64,000 bases of DNA from Owenia fusiformis (taxonomy: Eukaryota > Annelida > Polychaeta > Sabellida > Oweniidae), in NCBI GenBank assembly GCA_903813345.2, contig CAIIXF020000009.1:4832030-4896029 (forward strand), given 5' to 3'. Shown piece after piece: positions 36,644 to 50,200 of this stretch (position 1 is its first letter; each line of letters begins with the position of its first letter). The notes beneath the pieces are model-generated. The model made no database searches, was not told where the DNA came from, and saw nothing but the letters and a program-made list of their open reading frames with translations. The translations under genes were made by a program, and so were the position numbers.

Positions 36644-37148
36644 GCCTCGATTTGGTCAGAAAAAGAACCCTAAACTTGCCGCAACTCCCGATCCTCCAAA
36701 ACCCACAGTGGCCCCACAACCATCTGCCCCTAAACCAAAAATGAAACACTTTGACGGAACTGCTTCCGGGTCAGTTAAACTTGATGGATTATCAACAAAA
36801 ACAGAAACGGTGATGTCATCAAAGGAGCTGATGGCGCGAATGAGAGAGCGCAACGAAACTGTTGCGCAAGCAAAGGGCACAAGCATTGATAGCGGAAGTG
36901 AACATGAAACTGAAACAGTTAGTAATATTGCAGAGGAAGACATTGAACTGATCACAGATATCAGAAATTGTATTGCGTTTCAGTGTAATGTCGATGGACA
37001 GGCGACAACTCAGGAAATATTAGACAGGTTTGGCGATCGATTGCCGAAGTCAGAGTCCGCGAAATTCCGAGCAATGTTGAGGCAGTTGTGTTCATTTGGT
37101 AGAATAGATGGGATAGGGACTTGGAAGTTGAAATCGGATCTCAGATAG
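36644..37148 (+). CDS. ERCC6: Duplicate terminal exon of ERCC6 (exon 15B)
   Basis: A full copy of exon 15, again 505 bases, with its own acceptor (TTTTATCGTTACAG) and the same phase, so exon 14 could splice to it. It encodes the CSB C-terminus with [12 protein letters not shown] and the winged-helix end [10 protein letters not shown]. About three residues of roughly 168 differ from exon 15 (Ser to Pro, Ile to Met, Asn to Ser). There are no stops or frameshifts. No upstream ERCC6 exons are duplicated, so it is either an alternative 3' exon of the gene to its left or an unexpressed fragment. About 9 kb and a minus-strand gene separate it from exon 15. Confidence 0.85.
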
Positions 37149-37784
37149 TGTTATTTGGTGATTGGTCCAAGAAAATTTGGTTTCAGTGATCCAAATAATC
37201 ATTTGGTTCTTCTAGACTCAGTTTTCCTCTTTCTTTAAGGAAGAAAGAGGAAAATTGAACCAAGGGATCGACTAAAGTTTCAAGCTGATGAATTTCTTGG
37301 GGTGCTGCAATAGCGTCCTATTATATTGTGTTGATCCATTCTCATTTGATTGCTCCAAAATAAGGTCACAGGTGAATATTGATAGATCATTTATCGCCAA
37401 TGATGTATCATGTGTGAATTATTGTATCGTGGACTGAATAATTGCATCATGGATATGTACAATGACTGAGTGATTGTATCATGGGTTATGAATAATTATA
37501 TCATGAATATGAGTAATTGATCGTTATATCATATATCATGGTTAATGGTATCATGAATAATTGTATCATAAACCATGAGAAATTATGCATAATTGAAATT
37601 TGAAATACCATTTTGTTTGATAGAACTATTTTTATATGATGTTTTTTATGAATGTTGCTGTGCATTTAACAGTATAGACTGTTTAGTTATTGTATGTTCT
37701 TGTACTAGTGTACAGGTGCTTTAGATACCGTATGTAATTTGTTGTTTTACTGTGAAATATGTACACATTTTTATAATGAGACAA

Positions 37785-37790
37785 AATAAA
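37785..37790 (+). promoter_or_regulatory. Candidate polyadenylation signal after exon 15B
   Basis: AATAAA in the same context as 28853-28858. A minus-strand AATAAA at 37841-37846 would serve receptor copy B. Confidence 0.4.
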
Positions 37791-38237
37791 CAAAAAATGT
37801 GATAGTAGTAGTAATCCATTATGTTAACAATGATTCCCATTTTATTTTTAAAGTACATTTTGACAACAACAAATATCAAAACACAAAGGGTAACATCAAC
37901 CCTAATACACCAACGTTTTACAGTCTCTAGAAATAATGATTGTTTTGTTTTAGGGACAAAGAAATGCAGAATTTGAAATAATCTGCACTGAGAATTCTAA
38001 TTGAGAAAAATATTAAATTACTCTAGTATATTGATCATCATGTCTTTAAGCCAAATCCCCTTCTCTCCATTGAGTGAGACCCAAGATTTTTCATCAAGAC
38101 CAAGATGGTATTTCTCAAAAATATCAAGAATTATGAGGCATGAAACTTTTGAGACAGCCCATTGGGAATTGTTATTCGAGGTATTTTTGTGAAACGGTCA
38201 CTCAAATGAATATGCCGTCCATCAAGTGAATTCATTC

Positions 38238-41200
38238 TTAGATATTATCATATTTGTAGCCTTGTGTTTTTGCTCCTATTCCAGGTATTTTGGATATAAC
38301 AAAAACAGTTCCATCCTGAAAAATAAATATAGAGAGACTATCATGGGCGTAGGGCTATATTTTGAGTTGGTACGCACACGCGGGGGGTCCGGGGGTATGC
38401 TTCCCCGGGAAACTTTTTTCAAGGACGTTATTTGATGGAATCTAATCGTTTTTATCAACTTTAAATGTTGACAATGGTAAAAATACAGATACGGTAGGAA
38501 GCATCAAATAAATTCGCAAATAAATTAATGCATTTTAACACATTTTTATTTTTTTCAAATTCATTTGGTACGCCCGTGCGTATTTTGCGTAATAGGCGCT
38601 ACGCCCATGACTATAGACTATTAACAGTTGGTATATATTGTACAATACGATTCAAATGCAATACAGCATATAACATAGTAATAGAATCAGTTTAGTAATA
38701 CATATGAGTAATACAACTTGTACAACCAGTTGAGTATCATAAATGAGTTATACCAATCAATTGAGCAATACATACGAGAAATGCAAATCAGTTGAGTAAT
38801 ACTTAAGACTAATATCGATCAATTGAGAAATACATATGAGAAATACCAATCAGTTAAGTATTACACATGAGTAATACAATCAGTTGGGTAATGCAATCAG
38901 TTGGGTAATATACATGAGTAATACCAATCAGTTGAGTAATATACATGAGTAATACCAATCAGTTGAGTAATACACATGAGTAATACAATCAATTGGGTAA
39001 TGCAATCAGTTGGGTAGTATACATGAGTAATACCAATCAGTTGAGTAATATACATGAGTAATACCAATCAGTTGAGTAATACACATGAGTAATATCAATC
39101 AGTTGAGTAATATACATGAGTAATACCAATCAGTTGAGTAATACACAATGAAATTCTGCATGTTTAACCCATACATCTATATTGTGTCACTTACCTTTAC
39201 CATGATGGGCAGAGCAAACCAGAAGTGTGAATTAGGTATTCTCTCCTTTCCTTCCTTCTTCTGTACAAATGTTGTCACAATAAAGCCAATGAGGAGATAC
39301 AACACAAGGAAAGAGACAAACCTGAAGATAGGAATAACATACAAAATAAAGTTCAAATTACTTGGCACAGGTGTTATAGTTACAGTAAAACCTGTCTAAT
39401 TTGAATGACACTGGGACTGACCAAAAGTGTTCACATTTCAAATATTTTTAACAAGGGACTCAACAGGAGATCACAAAATTGGAATTGAGGTAAAGACCTG
39501 TTATCGAAACACTTTAATATGAACACTGTTCATATTAATGAACACTGTGCATATTAAGGTGTTTCGATAACAGGTTTTACTGTATTATGTAAGGTCTCTA
39601 ATGCAGCAACTGGGCAGCTGCTGTAGACGCTCAAAGTTGAGAGAAATATGCAGCGTAATATATACTGCAGTACAATGTAGATTTTTGGGGTTTGGGCACT
39701 GATTACAGAGAATATGATTTCTAGATTTATTAAATAACTTCTATTCTTTTTATTCTACTCACACAATACACAGAATGCTTCCTGCACTCAATCCTCCTCC
39801 ACCCCCGGGACATGCTTGTGGGGCCCTCAGCACGTAGATCTAAAATACAGGGAGAAATAAATAATGTCTGAGGAATAAGTGGAGCTAAAATTCTCTATAT
39901 AGGTCTATTGCTTTAAAATCAGATCATGTTTGGATTGTAATAAACTGATTTGTAATCATGGGATACTTTTTATACATGTACCAGGTCGTTCAATAAGTTC
40001 TCATAATTTTGCTCTCATTTTAAGAGTTTTTTATATTTTTCCATGAAAATTTCACAGACGATGCAGAATGTATCTGTGTAACAACTCTGCAAAGATTATG
40101 TATTAATTCTAATGGTTGTGGAAATGGCGGTTGCTATAGTAACGTCAAAAATCGGTAGGCGGGGCAACTTTATTTGATCGTAAAATCCATGGATGTAGTT
40201 AGATTTCATCTTGAAATGTCATATGTTTTATCTGAAAGATTTGCAACCATAGAAACAGGTTTTGACATCAGTGTGAAAGATGCAACTTTTCTGAGTATAG
40301 TTATTACTGTGACATCACATAAAAAGGTATGACATCACAGAAAAGGTTTCAATAGAGAGACCCAAGATGGCAGCTGACTGTGGTCTTGTGAAAAGTCAAG
40401 ATGAAATTCAAATTCAAATCCGTAGTGTGATAAGATTTTGTGTGTTATCCAAGAAATCAAGAGGAGAAACAATAAAAGCAGTTCAAGATATTTATGGAAA
40501 GGAGTTAATGAGCACACCTACCATATACCAATGGTATCAAAGGTTTGGTTCAGAGGGAAGAAAATCTGTGATGGATGAAAAACGGACTGGCAGACCGGTA
40601 AAAGTCACCAACCCAAAGGCTGTTGAAAGAGTTAAGACAGTTCTAGATGATGATCGCCGCATCTCTGTACGGGAACTTAGTGAGAATGTGAACATAAGTA
40701 TAGGTAGAACACACTTCATTCTGAAAGAGAAGCTTAAAATGAACCTCATGTGTGCTAAATGGGTGCCAAAGGAGTTAACTAGTGACCAGAGAGCCCGCAG
40801 AGTTGAGGTTTCCCAAGAATTTCTAAGACGATACCAAGATGAAGGGGATAGTTTTCTCCAACGAATTATCACATGCGACGAGGTGTACGTCAGCTATTAT
40901 GAGCCCCTTGGGAAGAGAGCATCAAGTGGTTGGAGAACTAAGAACTCACCTACTCCCATTTCAACCCTGGCAAAACTGACCAAAAATGACGGCAAGGTGA
41001 TGTTCATTGTGTTTTTGGATAGCTCTGGGGTGCTGCTTACGCATGCAATTCCTGATGGTCAGAGAATAAACAAGGACTATTATGCAATGGTCAGCTTATT
41101 CATTATTAATAAATTAATCAATATAAGAGTAAAAACATTAAATCAAATCAAATTTAAAATCAGATTTGAACTATAAAAATGGTTAAGTACAAATGTTAAA

Positions 41201-44200
41201 GGCATTAGTATCCTATCCTACTGACTATTTCAGGTTCTCAAGAGGCATCTCAAACGGGCCTTCTCAAAGAAACGCCCCCTCCTAGAGTTGGCGACAAGAA
41301 TATTTCATCAGGGGGTCGTTTCCAAAAATGTCGTAGACTTACGACATCGTAACTTCAATTGTGTTTTCACGACAAGTAAAAAAGTCCCGTTTCCAGAAAT
41401 TTGTCGTAAACCTACGACAAACTACCATGTCGTACACCTGTCGTAGAAAGACAATAGCTATCGTGTGAAACCCACGACACCCCCATGGGGTGTCGTAAGG
41501 TTGTCGTAGAGCAATTTTTGAGTTATTTGTGGAGTTTACATTATCTGATAGATTATGTCACAATTTACGTAGGCTTATACAACGCAAGCACTTGACAGAC
41601 AGATAGCTGAAGAAATTGCGGTTTTCACGCCCTTCAAAACATACTTAAATGGGCATTTCTATGCATTGCAAAATAGAGAAACTGAAGTTCGTTAACGGCA
41701 TCATCGTTCACATGGTTTTCTCTTTCTGATTTAGGAATATAAGGGAAACGAAACATCATATTATTTCTCATGAAGGTAGATTGAGTTGGGTTGATTTAAA
41801 AAAAGGAACATAACAATTTTAAGATTGTGCAAATCAAAAATAAACATGTTTTCTCTAAATGGTGTATTGAATAATTATAATTTAAAACATTAACGTTTCC
41901 CGCCTCTTTAGATTGTCTTTTTTAACAAATGAGGCAGGGTGAGAAATATTATTGTTTTACCAAAAGTCAGATCACCATCAATTATTCATCGCATTATTTC
42001 CTTTCTTGAGTTGCAAATATGCATATCGACAAACTATCTACATCCACTTTATTCTGAAATCATGTAAATTTGCCTCCGGTAAACTGTCTAGCTACCTACA
42101 CCGGAACACCCTGAGAACGGCACCACCTCCCCACCTTCGCACTTTTTAACAATGGGAAAAAATTCAAATTTTCTCGAAAAACTTAAGTTGATCGAATTTC
42201 AACAAGTACATCATGTGGGATAGTATTGCTTGAATCCATGTTCAAAAGAAAGAAAATGGGTTCTTAAACAGGACATTAAAGCTTGACTAAGGCCTTTTTG
42301 AATTTTTGGGTTAGTTCTAAAGACCGAAACTAGAGTATTCCAATGCAGTTTGGAACCAGACACAACTAAAAATAGTTATAACTATCACAGCCATAGTTTA
42401 TAAATGTATTTAATATGTGTAATGGAGTCATACCATAAGGATTCAATGTTTCTAGCGTTGCATTACCATGATTAAATGTTACTGTTCTCATCCCGATTGT
42501 AAAGCACATTTGACCCACATTTACCGTTGCCATTTACAGTATCCCTTGTCGTGTGTCATATTTTGATCATTAAAATTAAGGCTTTATTTCGATGGTAGAG
42601 CATAATAAACTATACGATGAGTAGGAAAAGACTTTGATTTAAATCTAGGTGCTCTATTAAACATGCGGTTTATAGATGAAAATTAAATCGAATATGAACC
42701 TGTGGCCGCCATTTGTGATACAGGTATCTAACTTTACCGTTGTCAGGGTGTTCCGGTGTGGCCGTAGTTTTTTGCTTCAAACCAGTTAATTTGTTCAACG
42801 TACAGAAAACTATGCGACTGTACTTTTAACTCTCGATGGTAAGCCATTTGTTATACCATAGAGACGCGTACGACAAAATGATTAAAGATATTCTCCTCAC
42901 ATATGAACGAATCCACTAAACGAAGCCTTGCAAATTGGGTAAATTGTAAATTCAGGTAATTGGGAACGTTAATATACGAATCTAAGCGCAACTTTGCGCA
43001 TGCTTCCGAAGCCGTCCGAAGCTATCCGAAGGGATATTTACACATACGAACACCCCGACGATGCACAACGTATACTAACTGGAACGAATTTTACCCAATT
43101 CCTATTCGCAAGAATGCGTTTAGTGGATTCGTTCATATGTGAGGGGTCCTTTAGAGTTGATTGCATGAAAACCTTCTTTGAAAATTTGATTTTCGAAAAG
43201 ACTAGTCTCGATTTGGAGAAAGAATCTACTGCACGTTACGCCTGCTTTGGACAATTTGATGATATGTTTACATATTGTAGATTTAAACGTCTTCTTTTGG
43301 ATATCCAATTTATTTAATTTTAGGTGATATTTCTATATTTTTCATAAAAAAAGATTAGCCCAGAGACTGACCAAACCAAACCAAGACCTGTCCTTTGCAT
43401 GAAAGTCCATGAAGAACCTCTAAAAATTGAAACGGTTACATGATTTTCTTTATCTCATCTTAATTTCGATAAAACGGCTATGTTCTTTTCTAAATGAAAT
43501 TATAGTAATCATCAGTTATGAAACGTAAAAACAAACTTTGATATAATTAAAGTTAAACGGTTATGTGCGGACGTCAGTGAACACACTCCCGGTTCTATAA
43601 CAGATTTAAATATTTATTTTATCGATCAGAAAATATTTATTTGCCCGATTTTATATTTTAAACGTGGTATATAACGGGTGTTTCAAAAAAGTGAGACACT
43701 TTTTGACAGGTATTTTCTCAGCAATAGACAAGTTGAATTCTTTAAAAAAAATTACTAAGGAACTATAGGGTATCCACCCCATGCAGACAAATCGACTAAA
43801 TTACATTCGTAAGATGTGAGACTCGACATTCATCAGGAAACTTGAAATAATTTGGCACCCATGGAGCAAATTAATTTTTACTGATTAATAAATGGTGAAT
43901 GTCAGCCAAATTAATTTTTATAAGTATGAGAATAGCACAATGTCTTGATATTTCAAGGTAACGTCGTTTGAAAAGTAATGGCGGTGATTGAAAAAACGAT
44001 TTAAAAACAAAACCGCAACGAAATATTTGTAGATTTCTTTGAAGAACTAAGAAACATACATCTGATTCACATATCGAATTTTCCGAAACAGAAAAAAACA
44101 TGTGTAAATTGTAAGGCCTGAAGGTCCGATTCCCCATGGTAGCATTAACATTGGTCTCGTATTTGTCATACAATCAATATTTGAAACGCAACTGTTATTC

Positions 44201-47200
44201 GAACTTATGATCGAACATTAGTATATTGCTTTATAGCTTTGAAGTACACATCATACTTATGTCAGATCATTAGTTCGAATAATAGTTGTGTTTCAAATAT
44301 TAACTGTATGACATACACGAGACCAATGTACCAGGGGGAATTGAACCTGCAGGCCTTACTATCTATATATGTTTTTTTTCTTTGAAAAATTCGATGTGAT
44401 GTATATTTATTAGTTTTTAATGAAATCTACAAATATTTCGTTGCGGTTTTATCTTTACATCGTACTTTCAATCATCGGCATCACTATTCAAACGAGTTAC
44501 CTTGAAATATCAAGACGTCGAGCTATTCTCATACTTATAGAACTCAATGTGACTGTCATTCACCATTTATATTTTAGCAGTAAAAAATTGATTTGCTTCA
44601 TGGGTGGCAAAATGTTTCTATTTCCCGGTGAATGTCGAGTCTCGCATCATACGAATGTAATTTTAGGCGATCTGTCTGCATTGGGTGGTATCAGTAGCTA
44701 GTGCTATGAATATGAGGAGTGTTGTCAAATTGAATATCAACTAAATATCCACGGAGTCACTAATATCAGTGTGAAAGAAGCAATTTTTCCAATCAAAAAT
44801 GCTTTTGTGTGTTTCTCCCATTAATGATATCGTTTCCCATGACATACTTATGCCGTCCTTTAATGCATGTTGGATGTAGTCTATTTACAGTGACATGACT
44901 CCAACTCTTACCCTTACTATTCCTTTACGATTCTGGGATTCATCTTCCACCCCATCCTTTCACCTTGTCGAAACAATTTGCAATCGTAGCCGTTTCGCTA
45001 TATCTTTTCAGAAAAAGATTCAGCAAAAATATTTTTGTATAGAAAATTGAATTGTCTAATTTTTTTGTACACTAAGTGTTAGTTTATTTGATGACTACTA
45101 AAGTAAGTTACAGCGCTTCAAAGTCATTTTTGAAAATAATTTTTCGCCTCTTGTGTTATTTCAATTGGAGAGGTTTTTGAACAATTTTGACTTTAAAGCC
45201 CTATAACTTTGTTGAACCTGAAGAAACATATCAATTTTTTGTTAAATAAAGTTAGCAATTTCAATTGCCTGCCTAACTCATATTTTTGCAAGAACTCAGA
45301 TGGATGGATATTCTGTCATATGACTTGCGACAAACCTACCATTTCCCATTGGTTAACATGGGAATGTCGATTTTCAAAAATTCATTAAATTTATCATCAG
45401 TTTTCGACTTATGGTAATTGAGGAAAAAATTCTTTTTTTGAGTTGCTTGATGTAAAAATTATCAATGTTGACCGTTTACTAAGACGGGCCTACGGGGACG
45501 GGCCTACTATACAACTAAAATTTTAAATAAGAATGTCACGTGACGTTCGTATCACTTATCGTGGAACTTGTCGTGAATTGCGAATTTCTACGACAGACTT
45601 ACGATTTTTATGGAAACGGATCTGTCGTAAGTCTACGACAGTCGTAAGTTTGTCGTAACTTTCATCATTCCTACGACTGTCGTGGAGTTACGATATCGTA
45701 AGTCAACGACATTTTTGGAAACGACCCCCAGGATAATGCCCCGTGTCACCGGGCAGAACTTGTACTGAACACCATAGGAGAACTCGGAATGGAAGTTCTC
45801 CCACAGGCACCATATTCACCTGATGAAGCCCCATGCGACTTTGGTGTGTTTGGCCCAATGAAAGATGAGCTGAGAGGTTTTCGATTTGCATCGACAGAAG
45901 ATTTGCAGAATGCAGTCCAAAATGCTCTCAGAGCTAGATTTCCTGATGGATTCCATAAAATCTTCCAGGATTGGGTAGAACGTCATCGAAAGTGTGTCGC
46001 ATCCAATGGACATTATTTTGAGCATTTAAAGTAGGAATAGAAACATTTACCCCATACTATTTCATGGGATAAATGGGACTACATGACATTAAAACACTTG
46101 TTACTCTCCACAATGTTGAACTGAATTATATGCCACTATGACGTCAAATAATCTGCCCCGCCTACCCATTTTTCATGTTACTATAACAACCGCCATTTTC
46201 ACGACCATTAGAATTAAAACTTAATTTTTGCAGGGTTGTTACACAGATACATTCTGCATCGTCTGTGAAATTTTCATGGAAAAATATAAAAAACTCTTAA
46301 AATGAGAGCAAAATTATGAGAACTTATTGAACGACCTGGTACAGTACATAGTTATTAATTGTACTTACATACAACCACTGATAGGTCGTGTCAGGATTTG
46401 TGAGCAATGCATCCACTGAGAACTTCTCTGTGCCTTCACATATTAGAATCACTTTGGTCTGTCTGGAAAATGGGAGATTATTTCATGGGAATTCTCTCTA
46501 TTGAAAGCCCATGGTTATTTCAATTTTTTAGTTATTTATTTTATAGTTTTTATGGCACATTTTGGACGTTGAATGCCTAACATGCAGAGCCCAAATTCTG
46601 TCTATCTTCCTTTATAAGTGACATTGACCTTATTTCTTCAAAGGAATGCCAAAGAAGAGTCTTACACTTGAACTTACACTTACCTCAAACGCAGGTCTTA
46701 AATTTTGCTGATGAACTTTGACTAACAATAATTCATAACCAAAAACTATGCATTTTATCAACCCATTAGGCCAATCCAAATATAACAAATGAATTTGCTA
46801 TGATTGTCCATGCTTACTTTATTTGCGCAAATCCGTCTCTCAAAAGATGGCTTTCTGCAAATAATGCAAGTCCAAGCATGGAAATGCATGCAAATAAATG
46901 TGTTAAAGCCTTTGGCCATAATTGTTAAATTGTTAAATTTTTCACCTGGTTATATCTGAAGAAGTATATGTGATGGTGACAAGGTTATCATCAGGTATGT
47001 CCATTGGGGCCAGCTGTTTTAAATCTGAACCTTTCTCAACTGCAAATGTGGCAGTGGTTGGAGTTCCAGCATCAAAGTATGAATTTGATCCAACATTCTC
47101 ACAGGACTGAAATAAGAGAATTTGTACAGTACAGCAGCAACTGTTGACTCTTCTCTAGGTGGACTCTGCACTTAGTCCTGCGGAATCGATGGAGCTGGTT

Positions 47201-50200
47201 GCTTTCTAGGATGTATGCTATGTCTTTGTATTTTCTTCATCTATATGTTATTGACTTTCAAAATCAGAACTGTGCCGGTTTGGCACTGGTGGGCAAAATT
47301 TTTTACAGCCTTGTATAGGTGGCGCCCCCTATGAAATACCCTTTTATTAAGGTATTTTTTATTAAATGATCTTGAGCAGAGTCTTTAACTCAAGCCACCT
47401 AGTATAACATGTTATATATCCTTAATAGCATGTCTATTTTTTTCCTTACCTAAAATCTCATATTTACAGAGAACTGGTCATTTATCCCCCCTGATATCAC
47501 ATATATTCCAAGGGGTCACTATGTTTTGAAGGCATAAAATTTAAACAAAGCGTAATTGTGATCTCAAATTATTCATAGATATGACTTGATACATGTTTGG
47601 GATGGTGTTAAAATAAAAAGCCTCTGTCTTAAATATCTTAAGAGAAAAAAATTATTTGTTACAGTAAATCCTAATATTAAACGATATGCAATTTGTAAAA
47701 AGGTTATATTCAAAAGTCTATTTTGACTAAATTATCCTTAACACCATCATGAATTTAAATACATTTTATTATATGAAGTAACTATTTTAATTCTAACACA
47801 TGAAAACAGAAATCAAGGATTGAGCACTAATTGTTTAGTATATAACCTATGGTCATGCCACCATATTTGAAGGGGGGAGGGGGTTATGTTACCGGACATT
47901 GTGCCATTGAGTAGATGTTAACATGGAATACTTATTAACTTCATACAGGCAAGGCTAGATAGTTACTGGATGATGAAAGGGTTTGAAATACTGACCATAA
48001 AAATTTGTGCCTATCATTAATAAATTAATTTACCATCCTTTGTCAAAGATATTGTAGCTCATTGAGTGTCAGCTTTTATTCCGTTAACAAGGGTATCATT
48101 TTTGGTCTCTTTATCCATACTTCTTGGACAGCTTACAGAACAATTCCATCATCGAGATCATCATCATTTGTTTCATTGGTGACTGTGACTATTAGTCTGG
48201 TATGTTTACGCAACTCTCTTCACCTTTGCAAAGGCAAAATAAACTGCAGGACAAAGTAGTCTTACAGCACAGACAACAATCTATACCACAAATGATATCA
48301 TTGCTGGCACACTTCTCACGTGTACAAAGTATCATCTTTAGCACTGAGTCTGGTGCACACAAAACATTTGGTGGAAGTTTAACTGACACTAACATGTTGT
48401 TGACAATATCCATTTGCCAGCCATTCTCCCAGTGGTTGCAACTTAGGAGGTAAGGGTTGGGCTGCATGTTTACACAGGGATGTTTGTAGATGAGCATGTT
48501 TCCTCAAAGGCTTTGTTTGAAGGTGGCAATGATTGTACTTCTGGCAGCATTTCTCTTGGTCCACACAGCATATCTAACATCAGATGACTGGATTGATACC
48601 ATAACATGCTGCTGTGAATTTAGTAGCCTGTGTCTTTCCATCAGATATTGGTATGTAGTCTTCTCCAATCCAGCTTAAAGAAGCATTTCAAGTCTGGTGT
48701 TAACTGCTTTAGTCTTGCCTATGCGGTAAAGACTAGATGTTGTGTCACAGTCTGTCAGGCTGTGGGCAGCAAGAAGTTGTGAGGTGACATTTTTGTTGGA
48801 AGTTGACACAGACTCCATAGTAACATAAGCAATTAGATGGTGTTTTTCATAGTAGTGAAGCAATAGGATTTAGACACTAGTGTCGTCACATACTACATTT
48901 ACTTCCAGTTTTGCTGTTCATAACATACTTGTTTGTTGATGTTTTCAGGTTACCATGGGTGCCATTGACCTAGCTCAAATGACTTGATAGTTTTCATATC
49001 AACATTGGCTTTGGAAGGGGGAGGGCGCTTGGGGTGACCGCCCCCTCCCTTTTCCAGATTTTTTTTAGGCTAGAATTTGAAAACTCTTGAGAGCTAATTA
49101 AAGTCAAATGATACTATACCATTATTTAGTGTATATCAAGCATAGAAGATCTCATTTATCATTAATATATTTACATATGTTATTCTGTACCATTGTTTCT
49201 AAAGAACCCATTCAGTATGTAAATACTTTGGAGAATAAGAGCAAAATGTATATTTTATTTAGTAAACTTCAAAGTAGCTCGTTTTCTTGAAACACAATTT
49301 TCTCTTGTTTTTATTATTGGGAATGTTGTGCTGAGATGTTCATAATGCATCAGAGAGGATCTAAATCTGAACATTTTCTGAGGGCATGCCCCCCCCCCCC
49401 CCAATCCACGCTTCACGCACAATCCATCCATGTCCAAAAGTCAACCCCCTCCCTTGCGAAATCCTTCTGACGCCCCTGTATCAAGTTGCCGGTTTATTAC
49501 CAGGCTCAAACTCTAGAGTACGAGGCTCGATCAGAAAGCAAGTAACCAACTGCTCTTTTTTCTTCATACTTTATTCAATTTCATTGAAATTTTCACAGAT
49601 AATGTAGAAAATATTAACCTATTAAACAAGACCAAGGATAATGGGTTAGCATCAATTCCATTGTTATTGCTGTTGCTATGGTGACAATTGTTTTGGGTAG
49701 GTGGGGCACCCTGTTTTAAGTCGTGTTTGAAGATAATTTATTGAGTTTTTCTACATGTTTTTCTACATGCTCCAAAGATATCAAATTTACATGTTAGACT
49801 ACATTTTAACTCATAGTCTTTCAAATTAATCACCACCAAAGTCAATGCAGATGAGGCAATGTTTCACTGTTTTACTCTGTCCTTAAACATGTCATCATTC
49901 AATGACTGCAAACTGCCATTGAACGCTTAATGATAGCTACTGTTATTGATGTCCCGTTTAAAACCCCTATTCTAACTTTCTAAAATGAATTCCAGCAATA
50001 TTACCCAACAGGAATCTACTTATTGAGATTATTTAGTTCTTCTGAGAAATTGAGGATTTCAGCAAGGGTGCATTGACTTAACATGGGGACATACCTGATG
50101 GTATCCTCACTCTAAGTCAATGGTCTCAGAAGAACAGTTGATTGAGTCTAAATAATTAGATTCATGTGGGATAGTATTGCTATAATCCATTTTCAAAGGT

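Larger units (their letters stand above)
41312..45728. mobile_element. 4.4-kb Harbinger-like element nested in mariner
   Basis: The inverted ends GGGGTCGTTTCCAAAAATGT match for about 43 bases and are flanked by CAG (41309-41311, 45729-45731). A 3-bp CWG-type duplication and GGG ends fit the PIF/Harbinger superfamily. The first and last 200 bases are studded with TCGTAG/CTTACGAC words, probably subterminal binding sites. I find no transposase or Myb-like frame inside, so it is non-autonomous or decayed. The interior is filled with smaller palindromes. Confidence 0.75.
40367..46034 (+). pseudogene. Mariner DD34D transposase, split by an insertion
   Basis: Cut-and-paste transposase of the mariner family. 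Segments: 40367-41089 (helix-turn-helix DNA-binding part, then the first catalytic Asp in TCDE), 41234-41311, and 45732-46034 (DNAPCH and PYSPDEAPCD, with 34 residues between the last two catalytic Asp). Together they amount to about 367 codons with no internal stop. The gap 41090-41233 behaves like a spliceosomal intron: GT start, TACTGAC branch-like word, pyrimidines, TTTCAG end, and the protein reads straight across as YYAM-VLKRH. The second gap is the Harbinger-like insertion, exactly between CAG and GAT codons, plus its CAG duplication. The gene appears intact before that event. Confidence 0.85.
39981..46339 (+). mobile_element. Mariner element, interrupted by a nested transposon
   Basis: The terminal inverted repeats begin CCAGGTCGTTCAATAAGTTC and are nearly identical for about 110 bases. 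TA lies at each side (39979-39980, 46340-46341). Unit A shows the empty site CATGTACAGTAC near 31090, so the insertion came after the duplication. Without the nested element it is about 1.94 kb. It lies in intron 4 of receptor copy B. Confidence 0.93.

Noticed and set aside
44290-44370. tRNA gene or tRNA-derived SINE on the minus strand (GGTTCAATTCC B-box-like word)
   Set aside because: No A box, acceptor stem or cloverleaf can be drawn around it, and it lies in one arm of the 920-bp palindrome.
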